A DNA stretch of 64,000 nt. Source: Citrus sinensis. Lineage: Eukaryota; Streptophyta; Magnoliopsida; Sapindales; Rutaceae. Where the stretch lies: positions 7,221,501 to 7,285,500 of the forward strand of contig NC_068558.1 in assembly GCF_022201045.2 (NCBI RefSeq), given 5' to 3'. Below are positions 1-12,615 of this stretch, in pieces; position 1 is the first letter of the stretch, and each line of letters starts with the position of its first letter. The translations under genes were made by a program, and so were the position numbers. The notes under the pieces are model-generated. The model was given only the letters and a program-made list of their open reading frames with translations. It was not told the origin of the DNA and did no database searches.

Positions 1-1615
1 AATTATTTTATTTTTATTAATGTCCAAACAAAAAAATATTATTAAAGGGTAATATTGTAAAAGTAAGACAAAAAAAATAAAAAATAACGGTAGGGGTATC
101 AATACTTTAACGGCAAGGATGTTTCGAGGTATTTTAAAAAATATAGGGACTAAATGTATACTTATCTTAAACTATAAGGACTAAATGAGCTTTTACCCAT
201 ATAGGATTTATCCATTAACTTTTTCTTCTGAAGAACTAAATATTAAACTCTACATATATATCGTCATCATATTTTTTGATGCAGACATGATGTTAAAGTG
301 TGCGATTTAATAGAGTTATTTTTTATTACACTATAAAGGCATATGGTTTAATAGCATTAAAGCTAATTCTATTAAATTGCAAGGGTAAACAACATGTCCA
401 CATGAAAAAAAATGAAGGCACCCGCACTAGAAAAGGAATATGTTTGTATGTGTGGATATCACATCTACTTAAATAGATTCTTCATCTGGCATCCTTAATA
501 AGAACCTAACACAAATTATTAGTGATTATCAGGGTATATATAGCTGAAATCAAGACCGTTAAAACATGTATATACCACAAGAATAATCGCTATTATAACA
601 TGTATATTTATTAAGAAATCATGGCCAATATGAAATTCACATTAGAAGATGATTCTCTCCATTTTTTATTATTTTATGTCATTAGATTCAGATACAACGA
701 GGATGAAGTATAATTTTCCTCTATTTTATCCTTTTCTTCAAACCTGAGCTGCCAGCATCATAAAATACAATGTACTATCTGTACATTGGCATTTCAGAAT
801 TTAGCCCATAAATGCCAAACGACGATGATAATTAAGATACCTTTTTTGCACTATAGGTATCCTAATAGTAACTCCAATATTGCCTTATTGATTCATCTAA
901 TTGATTATAATCGCACGCAAATATTCTCTTTATAAATCTATTATTATAGCCTATAAAATCCAAGTGATGATAAAGACCGTGACTGTGCCTCAATACATTG
1001 TAACAGTAACTCCAGGACTTTTATTGGGCTCAAATGAATGATTCAGTTGACTCCTTCTCCCAACATTCTCAACTACTATTTGCACTATAATAGAACAATT
1101 CTACAGTCTCTGAGATCCTCAGTGCATATCAAACCTGCACCAAACTAACTACTCATTATTGACAAACTTTTATTTCTAGAATGTCAGAAATTGACTATAA
1201 TATTTTTTTACAAGAATAAATATTATAAATACATTTTAATATTAATTAATTACAATTAATATACGTGTTCCTGACTGACAATTACACGTGTCTATGTCGA
1301 GCCCCCACGCTTTAATTTTTGTCCAATTGTTTACATGATTTTGACTGACCACCCGTAGTGTGCTTTTGTGCCTTATACCTAGCTACCTTTATTTTCTCAA
1401 CTTTTGCCCTTTTTGATACGGCGAAGGCTTCAACTGATGACTACTAGTATACTACTATCTTTTGCATCTAATACGCTCATGATTCACAATTTAAAGTCTA
1501 GTTTATTATTAAGGTGTTATGACTTAAATATTACCGTTGTTATAAAAGTGCTAATGCTACAACCAACACATAAATTGTTAAAGCTTCCATAGAAGTCAGG
1601 CTAAGCAAAAAAATA
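1..1615. other. AT-rich intergenic DNA
   Basis: I see no gene, RNA gene or clear transposon end here. The open frames are short, have no recognisable domain and lie in AT-rich sequence. Confidence 0.6.
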
Positions 1616-1930
1616 TCTCGTATATTTCCCTTTGCCTTTGCAATCCCTTCAACTGGCTGGCCGCAGCAGTACCTTTACCAACTCCAAATCCAATAAAAGT
1701 AAGCTCAATACTCAACCCAACAACAATTACGGAAACGGCAAAAATCAGTGGATTCATGATAAGTACCTCACACTAAAGTAAAAAAGAACTAAAGAAATTG
1801 TTAATAATACAATAATCCAATGAATTATAACATAATTATTCCATCACTTGGATTCGCCCAGCCAAAGAACTCCCAATTGGCGAAATAATTATATTATTGT
1901 TGAGGTATCAAAGAAAAGAAAGCTGTAGTT
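1616..1930 (-). pseudogene. atpH: nuclear plastid DNA insert with atpH fragment
   Basis: On the minus strand an ATG at 1757 opens a frame starting MNPLIFAVSVIVVGL and continuing with [10 protein letters not shown], ending by about 1616. This follows the start of plastid ATP synthase subunit c (MNPLISAASVIAAGL, then GPGVGQGTAAG), the membrane rotor protein encoded by plastid atpH. About the first 47 of 81 residues are recognisable. Many residues are replaced, and the second membrane helix with its proton-binding glutamate is absent. The sequence before the ATG (1758 to about 1930) resembles the atpI-atpH spacer and atpH leader, which suggests transfer of plastid DNA rather than of a message. 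It is an old, non-functional nuclear plastid insert. The outer limit near 1930 is approximate. Confidence 0.8.
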
Positions 1931-3070
1931 TTATAATAAAAGTTGATAGTATGCGATAAACACCTATTATCAAACACTTTAAATTTATAGTTTGAAAGTC
2001 AGAACTACTCAATCAACCACAATATTAGACATGATCTAAGAACCTAAAAAAAATCAGCGTCAAGATTTTGAAATAACTTGTTTGCTTAAAAATTAGAAGG
2101 ATGTCAAATGTGATTTTATTTCTTCTTTTCCATGTGAACCTCACTAGTAACAACATGCATGATAAGAATTTTCCTATTTGATTCAGAAAACTTGTATATA
2201 TAATTTTATTAATTTTCTTTGACTAAGACTGATTTCCTAACGCTGAAGGATTTGAATTTCGAAGGGCATCCCATTGATGTTGAAATTTTGTAAAGTGATT
2301 GTCCTTGATTTGATGCAAGGAGAGGTAAGTGGTTTCTTTTCATTCATGGTGGACATTACCGCTTCTAATAATTAGAATCTTAGGTAATTAGACAGGAGTT
2401 GTTGTCACAGTTCTGAGGGGGCCCTGGCCACCTGCCTTTTAAGTGTCACTTTGGACCCGCGAAATTAAATTATGAAAAAAACCATCTCGATTAGTCTTTC
2501 GTGTATGACTTAAAATTAATCAGCATTTTTGGCCATAAAATCATTATCTTTTATCACATAATGGTTTTCTCTAATCGAGAAAATCTGCTAACATTTTCCC
2601 TATTAATATCATAACAGGACAGGCCGTTGAAATATAATTTCCAAAACATATTCTATGGCGCTTTTTTTTTTTTTTTATTTATGTGTAAGGACAAAAATTC
2701 GCATCGAATAGCCCCTTTTTAATCTATGATGTTTTATTATTAATAAAAAAATACGAGGATGAGTAAGATCTTATTAATTTTTTAACCGCCTATCTCTTTC
2801 AAATTTCAAACTCAACTAATCAGCAAAATAAAAACATTTAAAATTCACTACTGGAGGCCAAACCTAGATTAATTTATCCGGTTATTTGATAGTGCAAGAT
2901 GTAGTGTGAACAATAATTCTTTTTATTTGATCTTGTGACTTATACTCGCATACGTTTTTGTGCTCAGATAATGTCGAAAGATAGAGTTCTACTCTTTCTT
3001 ACGTGGCTCTTAGTGATTGGTCGGCATGATAATCAAAGGGGAAATAAAATAATGGTAAAACAGAAGGGAT
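1931..3070. other. upstream region of the mini zinc finger gene
   Basis: No gene is seen. The stretch is AT-rich and leads into the promoter of the gene at 3292. Confidence 0.5.
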
Positions 3071-3074
3071 ACCT

Positions 3075-3082
3075 TATAAATA
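3075..3082 (+). promoter_or_regulatory. likely TATA box of the MIF gene
   Basis: TATAAATA lies about 215 bp before the ATG at 3292, which would give a leader of roughly 180 nt. A doubled TTAGGG motif sits just downstream (about 3093-3106). The assignment rests on position and motif only. Confidence 0.4.
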
Positions 3083-3291
3083 ATACACACGCTAGGGTTA
3101 GGGTTAGTCATCAACCCACATAAAGTTGTTGTAGCTTTTATTTTATTTTTTTCCCCCTTCAAGCTTACCTTAATTTTCACAACTCACAAGGCTGTCTTTG
3201 GCTTTCCTTTCATCTCACTTGATCTGGGTTTTAATCTTTTAATGTCCAAACTTATCATCACCAACATACTGAAGAATTAGGGTTCTCAGAA

Positions 3292-3576
3292 ATGATGAAG
3301 AAGCGTCAAGTGGTAGTTAAAAGAGAATCATCATCGAGAAGAAGTTCAAGCACATCATCATCAATGCTTAGATGTGTTCGATACGCCGAGTGCCAAAAGA
3401 ATCATGCGGCAAATATCGGAGGATATGCTGTGGATGGCTGCAGGGAATTCATGGCCAGTGGTGAAAATGGAACTGGCGCCCTTACATGCGCTGCTTGCGG
3501 CTGCCACAGGAACTTTCACCGAAGAGAAGAGGAAACTGAGGTAGTATGTGAATACACTCCTCCTAGTTCTAATTAA
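3292..3576 (+). CDS. MIF1: mini zinc finger protein (MIF, ZF-HD type)
   Basis: This intact single-exon gene encodes 94 residues. It carries the ZF-HD dimerisation zinc finger at about residues 28-79 ([11 protein letters not shown], then [10 protein letters not shown], then [13 protein letters not shown]), with the full set of Cys and His ligands. There is no homeodomain after it, which defines the MIF subfamily. MIF proteins bind ZF-HD transcription factors, stop them from acting, and affect hormone responses and floral meristem termination. The basic, Ser-rich start ([15 protein letters not shown]) is typical of MIF1 and MIF2. The first of two adjacent ATGs is used as start, and the choice changes only one residue. 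The neighbouring GASA and GT47 genes match the Arabidopsis MIF1 neighbourhood as I recall it, which favours a MIF1-type identity, but MIF2 or MIF3 cannot be excluded. Confidence 0.92.
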   Translation: MMKKRQVVVKRESSSRRSSSTSSSMLRCVRYAECQKNHAANIGGYAVDGCREFMASGENGTGALTCAACGCHRNFHRREEETEVVCEYTPPSSN

Positions 3577-6500
3577 TTGTTAAAAACATATTAATAGAAA
3601 AAAAATGATCTTGTTTATAAATTTATTTAGCTGATTGTTGTATTGATCTTGTAAGTTGCAATTCCTGTCATCAACAGTAAGGCAAAAAGCAAAAACCAAA
3701 AAACGAAATTATACTTCAAGCTCTATGTGTGCTCGAAATATGTGGTTTTTAATATATCAAGCTTCAATTATTGTTACTGTTTATTTTGTTAACTTTAATT
3801 GCCAAGTCTAATCATATTGTGATTGACAATATATTTTGAGAATCTTATTGAGCAATTGAAGAGACTAACAGGGACTAGCATATGTATATGCATACCAGCT
3901 ATGTAAAACTTGTAGAGTTAGCTGTCAAACTTTTATAATTGAATAAGCATATAAAGTTGCAACAAGGTTGAAGCTCATTTCCCTGTACATTTAGAGTACC
4001 TAGATATACTTTCTTACTTCTAAAGCATGCGTAGTATATGAATTTTATTATTGATCGTACAACAAGTAGGAAAAGTTCCCGAATTCATCCTTTTAATTTG
4101 TCCATAAACACACATATGTTAATGAAGCCTTCCAAAAAACAAGCATATTTTGCATGCACCTTATGCGTTTACGCTCGCACTCCACCATTAATGAAGTTTT
4201 TGTGTTTTCTAGCTTAATGTGCATCTCCTACTATAAATTGATTCTCCAAAACTTACTATTAAGAGAATTTTGGATATTTGCCCCAGCTACTTCCAATCCA
4301 ACTTAATTGCTGAATATGCCTTATTTATAACTTTTAAAACAACAGGCAAATATACTTGAGTTCTGTTTACTTTCAGCTTTCATGGAAGCCAAATAGTGTA
4401 ATGTAAAAGTGTTTTTGCTTCCCTCCAATGTTTACTAACAATCAGAGATGCATTCCCATTTTATAATCTCTCTCTTTTTCATTATTTTTCTTTGGACAGT
4501 TTATAATTGTGCTGGGGTAGTTTATCCTTGTTACAATCATTTAGTTTTTGGAATTTTATATATAATAAAGGTCCACATATCCAATCACGTTATCTCCACA
4601 TTTTAGAAACTTCTCTTTTTTCTTTTTTTCTTTTCTATAATTAAGTAAAATGTCACTAAAACTTCAAATCAGAATTAATTATAATATTATTCAAGGGGCC
4701 CTTACTCTCTTTTGGGTGATCAGTGGAACTCATTAGAAAAACAAAGAATGACTAAGGAGATCATTACAAAGATAGCAAAATATAGATTTATTTATGTTGG
4801 TGTGCAAACGGAACTGGCCCTCATTGCTGCCTTGCTTGTCTGCACTTAATTAAATTAATGTTCATAATTAAGAGCAAAAAATAAAGGGGTAAAGGCTCTT
4901 TTGTAGATATGCCGATGTTCATATTTCATTTTTCTCCATTCTTTTTGAGTATCAAGAACATGAAATTTTCTTGGTCTCTACAGCCAGGGATACAGAAACA
5001 CTCCAAGCATTATTAGTGTTGGGACACTAGGATATATAGGTTTTGACTCATGAAAGGCCATTTGTATTTTCTTTTTGTGACATAAGGTTTGTGGGATAAC
5101 TTATTATATATGTATGAAACTTATCAAAACTTTGAGAAGCAATCTTTTTCCTCTTATTCTTTTACATTGTCCCCCTGCATCAAAAGCATAGGTGTGTTTT
5201 ATATATATTTGAGGTGACCAAATTGGATGTTTGAAGCTGCAAGGCCTATCCAACACTAATTTTTTTAAATCATAATAAATAATGCAACTATATTGGTGAA
5301 CTGCCTTTGTGCCTACTTCATGATTACAAATTTTAAAGACAGTGCAGCATGTGGAACGCTAGCTGAATAGTTCACATGCCCCTTATTTTGAGTTTTGTAG
5401 CATGTGACTGTATATCGTCTTTGGCCCAGTATGCTGATCTTGCTGCTGCTACTCTTCTCTCTTCCCTTTGTTTTTCTTTGCTGTCAATAACCCAATCTCA
5501 TTTCCATATACACATATATAATTGTTATCAAGTTTGACGTCCTGATTTTGTAAAAAGGAGAGTTTAGCTAGTTACTGATTACTAGTTACAAAATTCGACA
5601 AAAAATTATGGACACTAATGCGCTGTAAAAATAATTATGCATTGAAATTTGTGGTTTTTCATTGTTCTGTAGTTATGTAACTAATAACTAGCTAGCTTAA
5701 GTCCAGACTTTACAACATAGATTTAGTTATTAGTTAAGTCCTCTCTCTATATATATAATGTGAAGAATGCTTATACATTAATAATGCAAAAAGTTAAAAG
5801 CAGCATTTAAGTTGCAAAATCTAGCAGCAGCCACAGCTGACACCGTAAACTTGCAAATGATATTACTGTTCTTAACAAGATATACGGTGCTGTCAATGCC
5901 CACTTGGATCATGCGCCTCGTTTCTAATTTGAGTAGACGTGATGTGAGTGTTTTATCTGTGACAAGTTTGGTTGCCGTATACACGAAGCCAATTCTTCAT
6001 GTAAATCTGCTTTTAGTTGACATAACAAGTTAAATTAGAAAAGTGCTTTCTGCCCACATGCGGATGCAAGATGCACAATCACACGGTGGACGTAATAATA
6101 AAGCTGTCTACGAACGTATGCAGCAATGATAAGTATCATAACATTTAATTAAAAAAAAAAGTTTCAATCCATGTGATATTCATTTATTAGATGGTGATTA
6201 ATTAATTTTAATAACTATAAAATTCATCATTTAATAGATGAAGGATAAATAATATTGAGACTTAAATTAGAACTTAAATATTGAAATCTCCAACATTATT
6301 AGAAGGGTGTATAATACTTGATTAATTTAATTAATAGAATTTTCTAGGTAGCTAGTTTGTTCATTCGGCGACCTGCAACCATTCGTCTGGCCTAAATACA
6401 ATGTAATTAAAAGCAGATATTGAGTGGCTTAAATGTGGCGTAATCATTCTGTTTCCTTTAAAATTGCCCAACAGTACAGTTAGGCCTGTCGTACATTTTG

Positions 6501-9289
6501 GATTCCTTATTAAATTGCCTACTCACGTGATGTTGAATCCCAAGAATTCACCCTCAAGGCTTTCACATATGACATGTGTACACTTGCATTGTTGAGAATC
6601 CTTTGGAACTCGAAAGCATCTCGACACTTATTAGCTAAATTGATCCTTCCGAGCACAATTCAGAATTTCTCTGGACTTGATGTTTCTTCATGTGTCTTCT
6701 TATTTAGCTTGTGTATTTAAATCATATCTTGTTCGATATATACAACAAGACGCCATTTGTTTATTTATTTATTTATTTAATAAATTAAGTAGTAAGTCTG
6801 TTTATTTTTTTAATTTAATAAAAAATTTAATTATTAAATTAATTTTTTTACCTTTTTCCTGAATTTAAAAAGTCTTAATGATCTAATTAATTAATTTCCC
6901 TCCTCACCTAAATAAAGTTTAATAATTAGCATTATCCATCTCTATATAACTTATGAAAATTTATAGTGGTAAACTATTATTGTTTTTATCTTTTATTATT
7001 TTTGTCTTTTTATTTTCTTCAAATTAGCATTATTTATCTTCATAACTTTTTAGGAATATTTTTCATATAAAAACATCATAACTATAATAAAATTGATTAA
7101 CATATATAATATAGAATATTAAAGAGTTGCATTCAATTAAATATGATTTATGTTATGATAATATTTTGTTTTATTTATATTCTTTGAGATGCTTATTATT
7201 TGTTTACCATTTATAATTTGTAAGGGCAAATGTAAAAATATTAGTTTTCATGTTTTTTAAGTTTAAAAAATAATTTAATATTTATTTTTAGCGATTAAAA
7301 AAAATATATCATTCAGATTCAAAGATTTAGCTATGTTCAGGTTTTAGACAAAAAAACAAACGACACCTAAATGATAGTTAGGTGTGATTTCTCTTCTAAC
7401 CAAAAGCTCTTTAATTTAAAAGTTAAAAGTTGTTTTTAATTTATTTTAAGATCCCTTGGTTGCAACTTCAGTATAATTTATGAAGACTTAAAACTTATTT
7501 TTCTTTTGATGAGAGAACTCAATAACTATGGTATTTTTTGGAGTGGTAGAATCTGAAACACCCTTGATTTATTTTAATAATTGTACTTCTTCTTTTTTCC
7601 TCCCATAACAAAGCTGCTGAAAAACTTATGTTCTTGGGGGAGCTGGCTAAAGTATTTTATAAACATTTGTATATGTGGTCATTTGAGGTTAAGGTAGTTT
7701 AATCCCATAGTCATAATTGTATGAAAAAAAATTAGTATATACTTTTATTATTTGTTAAAAAATTATTATTTATAAATCTTATTTACCAAACTCTAGAAAC
7801 TATTATTTCATAATGGATTTTTTTTTTTTAATTTCACAACACCATAATACCAAATGAAAGCCTTAAAAAAAATGATTCTAGATGAAATTGACACGGTAAT
7901 TGTTGCATGGTGAAGAAATTGAGGTATTTTACACATCCGATTATATTAACAATTTATAGATGATCTCGAACCTACTTAAGCAACCAATTTAAAATGGCTC
8001 AGCCCAATTTAAACCTGCATTTTATTTTGCATTATTATTGTAAATCTTATTGGCTTGGTTTTGTTAGTTTTAGGTTTGTGTTGGACTGTTGGCACCTTTC
8101 TAATCTCCTTATAAAATCCTTTTTCAATTATTTTTGTTTTAATTCTAAAAAATCTTTTTTCATTTAAATAAACTCTTCTATTTTTTTAAAGAAAAAAAAA
8201 AGCAACACACATATCCACAAAGTTTACTTAAATAGTTGCGAAATCCCATTTGTTTCAAAAATGATCACACAAACCTCTTTTGATATTTTACCATTTGATT
8301 ATGGTCAAAATGAGTACAAATATAGTAATAAGATAAAAATAATAAACAAAATATCATATGATTCAAATAAAATATTACAATAAGTATAATTAAAAAATAA
8401 CATATATATATATATATATTTAATATTAACATATTATTAGTCTATATCCCAACTAATTTTATTAATACTAAACCTATTAATTTAAATTTTGACTTTAAGA
8501 TTTATACTAATATAGACATAATTAAAACAATACTTTAATTAAAATATTACAAATTTTGTAAATTATTTTGAATGTTAGTATAATTGTTTTAATATTATTA
8601 ATCTATCAAATAGATTAATTATTAATAAATAGTATGACAGATTAATAGTATTATATTTTTTCAAATATTCAAAATAATTTATAAATTTTATTTTTTATTT
8701 GTATTTGTTATAGAAGTTTATTTAAAGTTAATTTTTGGATTTCTTTAGTCAAATGGTATAGTTAAAAAAAAGTTTATGTGACCATTTATGAAATAAAAGG
8801 AGTCTATGGGACTATTTAAGCACACTTTGGGGATGTGGATTTTTTTTAATGTAATTTTTTATTGTTAAAATTCAAAGTAATATTTTTTCTATTTTTCTTT
8901 TCTTTTATGATCTTGTTGTTACCCTGCACATAAATTAATAAGTTTTCTTGGGTGATGGATTTTTTAGCATCAATCATTAAGTTAAATTACACATATTTTA
9001 AACTGTAATTTCAAATAAATTTTAGGTATAAAAATATTTAATCGTAAGAAATATGAAAAGAAACAATAGATTTTTTTTTGAATTTTACAATTTATTTTGA
9101 TTAGTTAGAAGTGACATGTAGAAAAGAAATGAATGATTATGAATGTAAGTAATTTTTGAAAAAAAAATTTTTAATTCTTATTTATTTTTTAAATATAAGT
9201 TTATTTTGAGTGGAGTTTTATAAGGAAAATGAAGGGATGCCAATAGCTTCACTCTTTAGGTTTTGGGTCACACCTTCTAGTTGAGAGTC
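3577..9289. other. long AT-rich gene-free region
   Basis: About 5.7 kb without a supportable gene. Open frames at 5778-6033 overlap on both strands and have no domain. The first few hundred bases are the 3' flank of the MIF gene. The rest is AT-rich, with short TA runs (for example near 8405-8420) and poly-A or poly-T tracts. Confidence 0.6.
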
Positions 9290-9297
9290 CAATGAGC

Positions 9298-9819
9298 TAG
9301 GGATGGCAAAGTGGGCTTGGGCTGGGCTTTTTTAAGCCCATGTAGAAGCCCACTTTATGTTTAGCGTGAGGGCCTGGGTTGGACTCGGCCCGGACTTGGG
9401 CTTTATTTATTTTTTAAATTTTTTAAAATTATTATAAATTTGAAATAAATTAATGATTAACAAGTTATTATAATCATAGATAAATTAAAGAAAATGAATA
9501 TTTCAAAGTAAAATAATAAATAAAGCAAATAAAATCTCATAATTTTAATTTTCTTTAATACTAGATTCTCTAATTCAAATGCTCTCTTAATTAATTAACA
9601 CAAAAAAAGAGTTTAGTATCCTCAATTTTTAACTTTTTTGAATCATCCTTGATTTATAAGTTAAGAATTAAGTTTTTTTTTAAATTACTTTTCAATTTTA
9701 ATTATAGTATTCTAATTTATAAATTTATTTTTTTTAAATAATGGGCTTGGGCCTGGCCATGATTTTTTTTTCTTGGATCCTTGTCCAGGCCCTCATGTGT
9801 GAGGACCGGGCCCACTCTA
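9298..9819. mobile_element. hAT-type non-autonomous element, copy 1
   Basis: The left end reads TAGGGATGGCAAAGTGGGC and is followed by repeated GGGC/TTGGGC motifs. The matching G/C-rich motif cluster in opposite orientation lies at about 9740-9815. The flanks carry an 8-bp near-duplication, CAATGAGC (9290-9297) and CAATGAAC (9820-9827), as expected for hAT insertion. The right terminus reads CCCACTCTA where CCCACTTTGCCATCCCTA is expected, so most of the right inverted repeat looks deleted. There is no coding capacity; the open frame at 9717-9899 is incidental. It shares its end sequence with the elements at 13598 and 33951. Confidence 0.7.
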
Positions 9820-9827
9820 CAATGAAC

Positions 9828-11200
9828 AACATACTTCAATCTAGAGCCCAACCTGATTGATACGCAATAAGAATTAAAAGGCCTCCTCATATATTTCAAG
9901 TTTTGGCTCTCTCCATTTATTTATTAATTATTTTTTATTTTTACGATAGGAGAGTGAAGGTAACAAACCAAATTTTTAATGGGTAAATTTCATATCATTC
10001 TTTTTGTGAATTAACTATCTTTAAATTATTCTATTTATTTTAAAAAACGTTAAGTTATTTTTGTCCAAAATGTAAGGTAAAAATAGGAGTAGGTTGATGA
10101 TTTTTTTTGTCTTCTTAATAAAAATAGAGAATAAATTGAGATTTTTAAAAATAAAGAAAATAATTTGAAGATAATTAATTCATGAGAAGTATTTTGAAAT
10201 TAATCTAATTTTTATTGATGGGATTTATTTAGTTTATTTTTTGAACATATATCTACTAGAAGTTATGGGTCTCCGTCAACTCGTTATCAAATAATTAAGG
10301 AGCTATGGTAAATTAATTTTCTGCCAGCTGTAAGTTACAATAACTTTACAGCTGATTACTTGTTAATGGGATCTGTTTATAAATTTACTTATTTTACATG
10401 AACTTTATGTTTTGGCCCTTTAATTTTTATAAACTTTGTACTGAGCTATAAAATTTGATGATTTATCAATTATAGCTCCAGTATTGGCCTCTTCAATTTT
10501 ACATATTTATAATTTTTTTCATTTTGGCCCCACTCAAACTAAAACCGTGGTTTGACCGTTGGTTTTTTATTATTAATAGTTATACTATTACTTTAATAGA
10601 TAAGTTTATTTAAAATTATGTTCTTAATTAATGAAATAAGATTATAAAATTAAATAAGGGGTTTATATAAAATTTAACTCTTTTTCTTAATAATAATAAA
10701 AAAAGTTCTACCAAATCTACTTCCAAACATTCAAAGACTAAGCTTTTACTAGCAAAAGACAAAATAACTTGGTAGTAAATAACAATACCATAAGATAACC
10801 ATTTAGTAATTTAGTGGTAAACTATCTGCGTTTACACTCATATGGATAGAGGTTTGAGTTTCAACCATCTCCTATCCCTTTACGCTTAGATAATTGTGGT
10901 ATAAAAGCCACTAAATAGCATAACAAAAACTACTACATCATATGTGAATCTACAGATCTAATTGAATAAAAACAACCCTAAATTCTAGATCCAAAACTTA
11001 TCTTTCGACTTATTAGTTTATTAACCAACAATAATGAATTTATAGTAAAATTTCCTGAAGTAGTACTTAGTCCAAGAAAAAAATAAAGAAATCTATGTAT
11101 AACTTTTGATTACTTAATCTTTATTTATTTGACATGACTATTTGTAAAAGTAATATTAATTCTTCCCCCTCCCCTATTTGATTGTTTGAAAAACAAAAAA
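9828..11200. other. AT-rich intergenic DNA with small inverted repeats
   Basis: No gene is seen. It holds a 30-bp near-perfect palindrome (10325-10354) and a short unit bounded by TTTAGTGG (10810) and CCACTAAA (ending 10915). The rest is featureless AT-rich sequence. Confidence 0.5.
10325..10354. repeat. 30-bp palindrome
   Basis: CAGCTGTAA and TTTACAGCTG arms flank GTTACAATAAC, which can form a hairpin with a stem of about 14 bp. It may be the relic of a small transposon end or a chance palindrome. Confidence 0.5.
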
Positions 11201-11639
11201 GCTATTTCCCCGACTTTAACCCCGAGTCCCGCCCTAAATTGAAAAAAACGTATCGTTTTGATTAAATTGAAAACGGACCATTTTCAATTTAATCTGCAAT
11301 CAGAAACCATAGACTCACACACTCTCTTACTTTCTTTTTGACAAACCACAAAACCACACCCACAAATAGCAATCACCCAATGGTCACGCGAACAGCCGAC
11401 ATAGACGACGGACGAGCCGCAGACGACAGACCACCGCCATCACGCGATTGGGATCTCCGTTGCCATCACGACAGTCACGTGACAGCCCGCACTCACAAAG
11501 CTAACATGAACGACAATCAACACTCCTCATCCACTCACAAAGCACCACACCACGGCTCCCCTTGGCCAGGTCTCCACTGCCATCACCGATAATTCTGCAC
11601 CTGAGGTAATGAAATGATTATTTTAGAGTTGATTAAGAT

Positions 11640-12190
11640 TTTGGCTGATTGGGAAATGATTATTTTCCCGACTTGTAAAATTGCAACAATTTGGGTAATA
11701 TATGGTGATTTAGTAATGTGTTTGTGTGTTACTAGTGCTGGAATTGTTGCTGCTAGATTTTTTTTTTTTTTGTGTTTGCATGTGTGGACTCCCAATTATT
11801 TTGAAAATTCGGGTAATAGCTAGTGATTTAGTATGTGTTTATGTGTTACTGATGCTGGAATTATCTTGCTGGAATTATTTTTACTGGAGGTGTTACTGGT
11901 GTTGGAATTATTGCTGCTGGAATTATTTTTTTTGTTTGTGTGTGTGAACTCCCGATTGTTTTGAAAATTTGGGTAATATATGGTGATCTAGTAATGTGTT
12001 TATGTGTTACTGGTGCTGAAATTGTCTTGCTGGAATTGTTGTTGTTGGGTTTTTTTTTTCTGGAAGTGTTACTGGTGCTAGAATTGGTGCTGGAGTTGTT
12101 GCTGTTGGAATTTTTTTTGCTGGAAGTGTTACTAGTGCTGGAATTGGTGCTGGAATTGTTGTTGCTGAATTTTTTTTTTTTTGGTGTGTG
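11640..12190. repeat. internal repeat array of the MULE
   Basis: A segment of about 130-250 bp containing GGGTAATATATGGTGATTTA and TGTGTTACTGGTGCTGGAAT recurs three times, near 11690, 11810 and 11970. It then passes into shorter units of about 60 bp built on CTGGAAGTGTTACTGGTGCT. On the minus strand it reads as an Asn/Ser-rich run (11861-12229), which is most likely a by-product of the repeat rather than a protein. Confidence 0.65.
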
Positions 12191-12342
12191 AACTCTCCAT
12201 TGTTTTTGTTTGTCTCTGTTTCTATTCATGTCTCAACTACAAGCTTCTGTAATCAGTGTTTGGCCTGGGCATAAAATTTTTTATGTTCTGATTTATTTTT
12301 GATTTTTTTTTGTTTTGTAGTTTTTGGATTCAATTAACCACA

Positions 12343-12615
12343 ATGTCATCTAGAACAAGTGAAATTCGAAACTCGCTGCAAGTATGTAAAGGATGCGGTA
12401 ATTAGATGGAGTTATTAACGTCACGTACAATAAATAATCTGAATCGTAAATTTTGGCTTTGTAAAGGATGTAAGAATTTTCAATGAGCAGAAGATCGTAA
12501 ACCAAACAAAGAGAAAATTGACTTGTTAGTGGAGGAGGTTAGGAAGTTAGCATTGGACATTAAGTGTTTCTCTGTTAAATGTCAATTATTTCATAAACAA
12601 CTCGAGCATATGTAA
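12343..12615 (+). pseudogene. GRF-type zinc finger ORF remnant in the MULE
   Basis: An ATG at 12343 opens MSSRTSEIRNSLQVCKGCGN, followed by a stop, then TSRTINNLNRKFWLCKGCKNFQ, a second stop, and a basic, Leu-rich tail ending at 12615. The CxxCG ... TSxTxxNxxRxFxxC ... CxxFxW spacing is that of the GRF zinc finger, a small nucleic-acid-binding domain often found in plant proteins and transposon cargo. The second stop (TGA) falls where the family has its conserved Trp (TGG), so it is probably a single-base decay. A coiled tail (LLVEEVRKLALDIKCFSVKC) follows, as in plant GRF proteins. It lies on the strand opposite the transposase and before its 3' end, so it is either a second MULE gene or a captured host fragment. 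Confidence 0.6.

Noticed and set aside
3091-3110. Interstitial telomere repeat
   Set aside because: Only two TTAGGG units, not the plant TTTAGGG array; no more than a curiosity in the MIF leader.
5778-6033. Overlapping open frames on both strands
   Set aside because: No domain, no family resemblance, AT-rich context and mutual overlap; most likely chance.
11861-12229. Asn/Ser-rich 122-residue frame
   Set aside because: It is the translation of the repeat array in the MULE and has no independent support.
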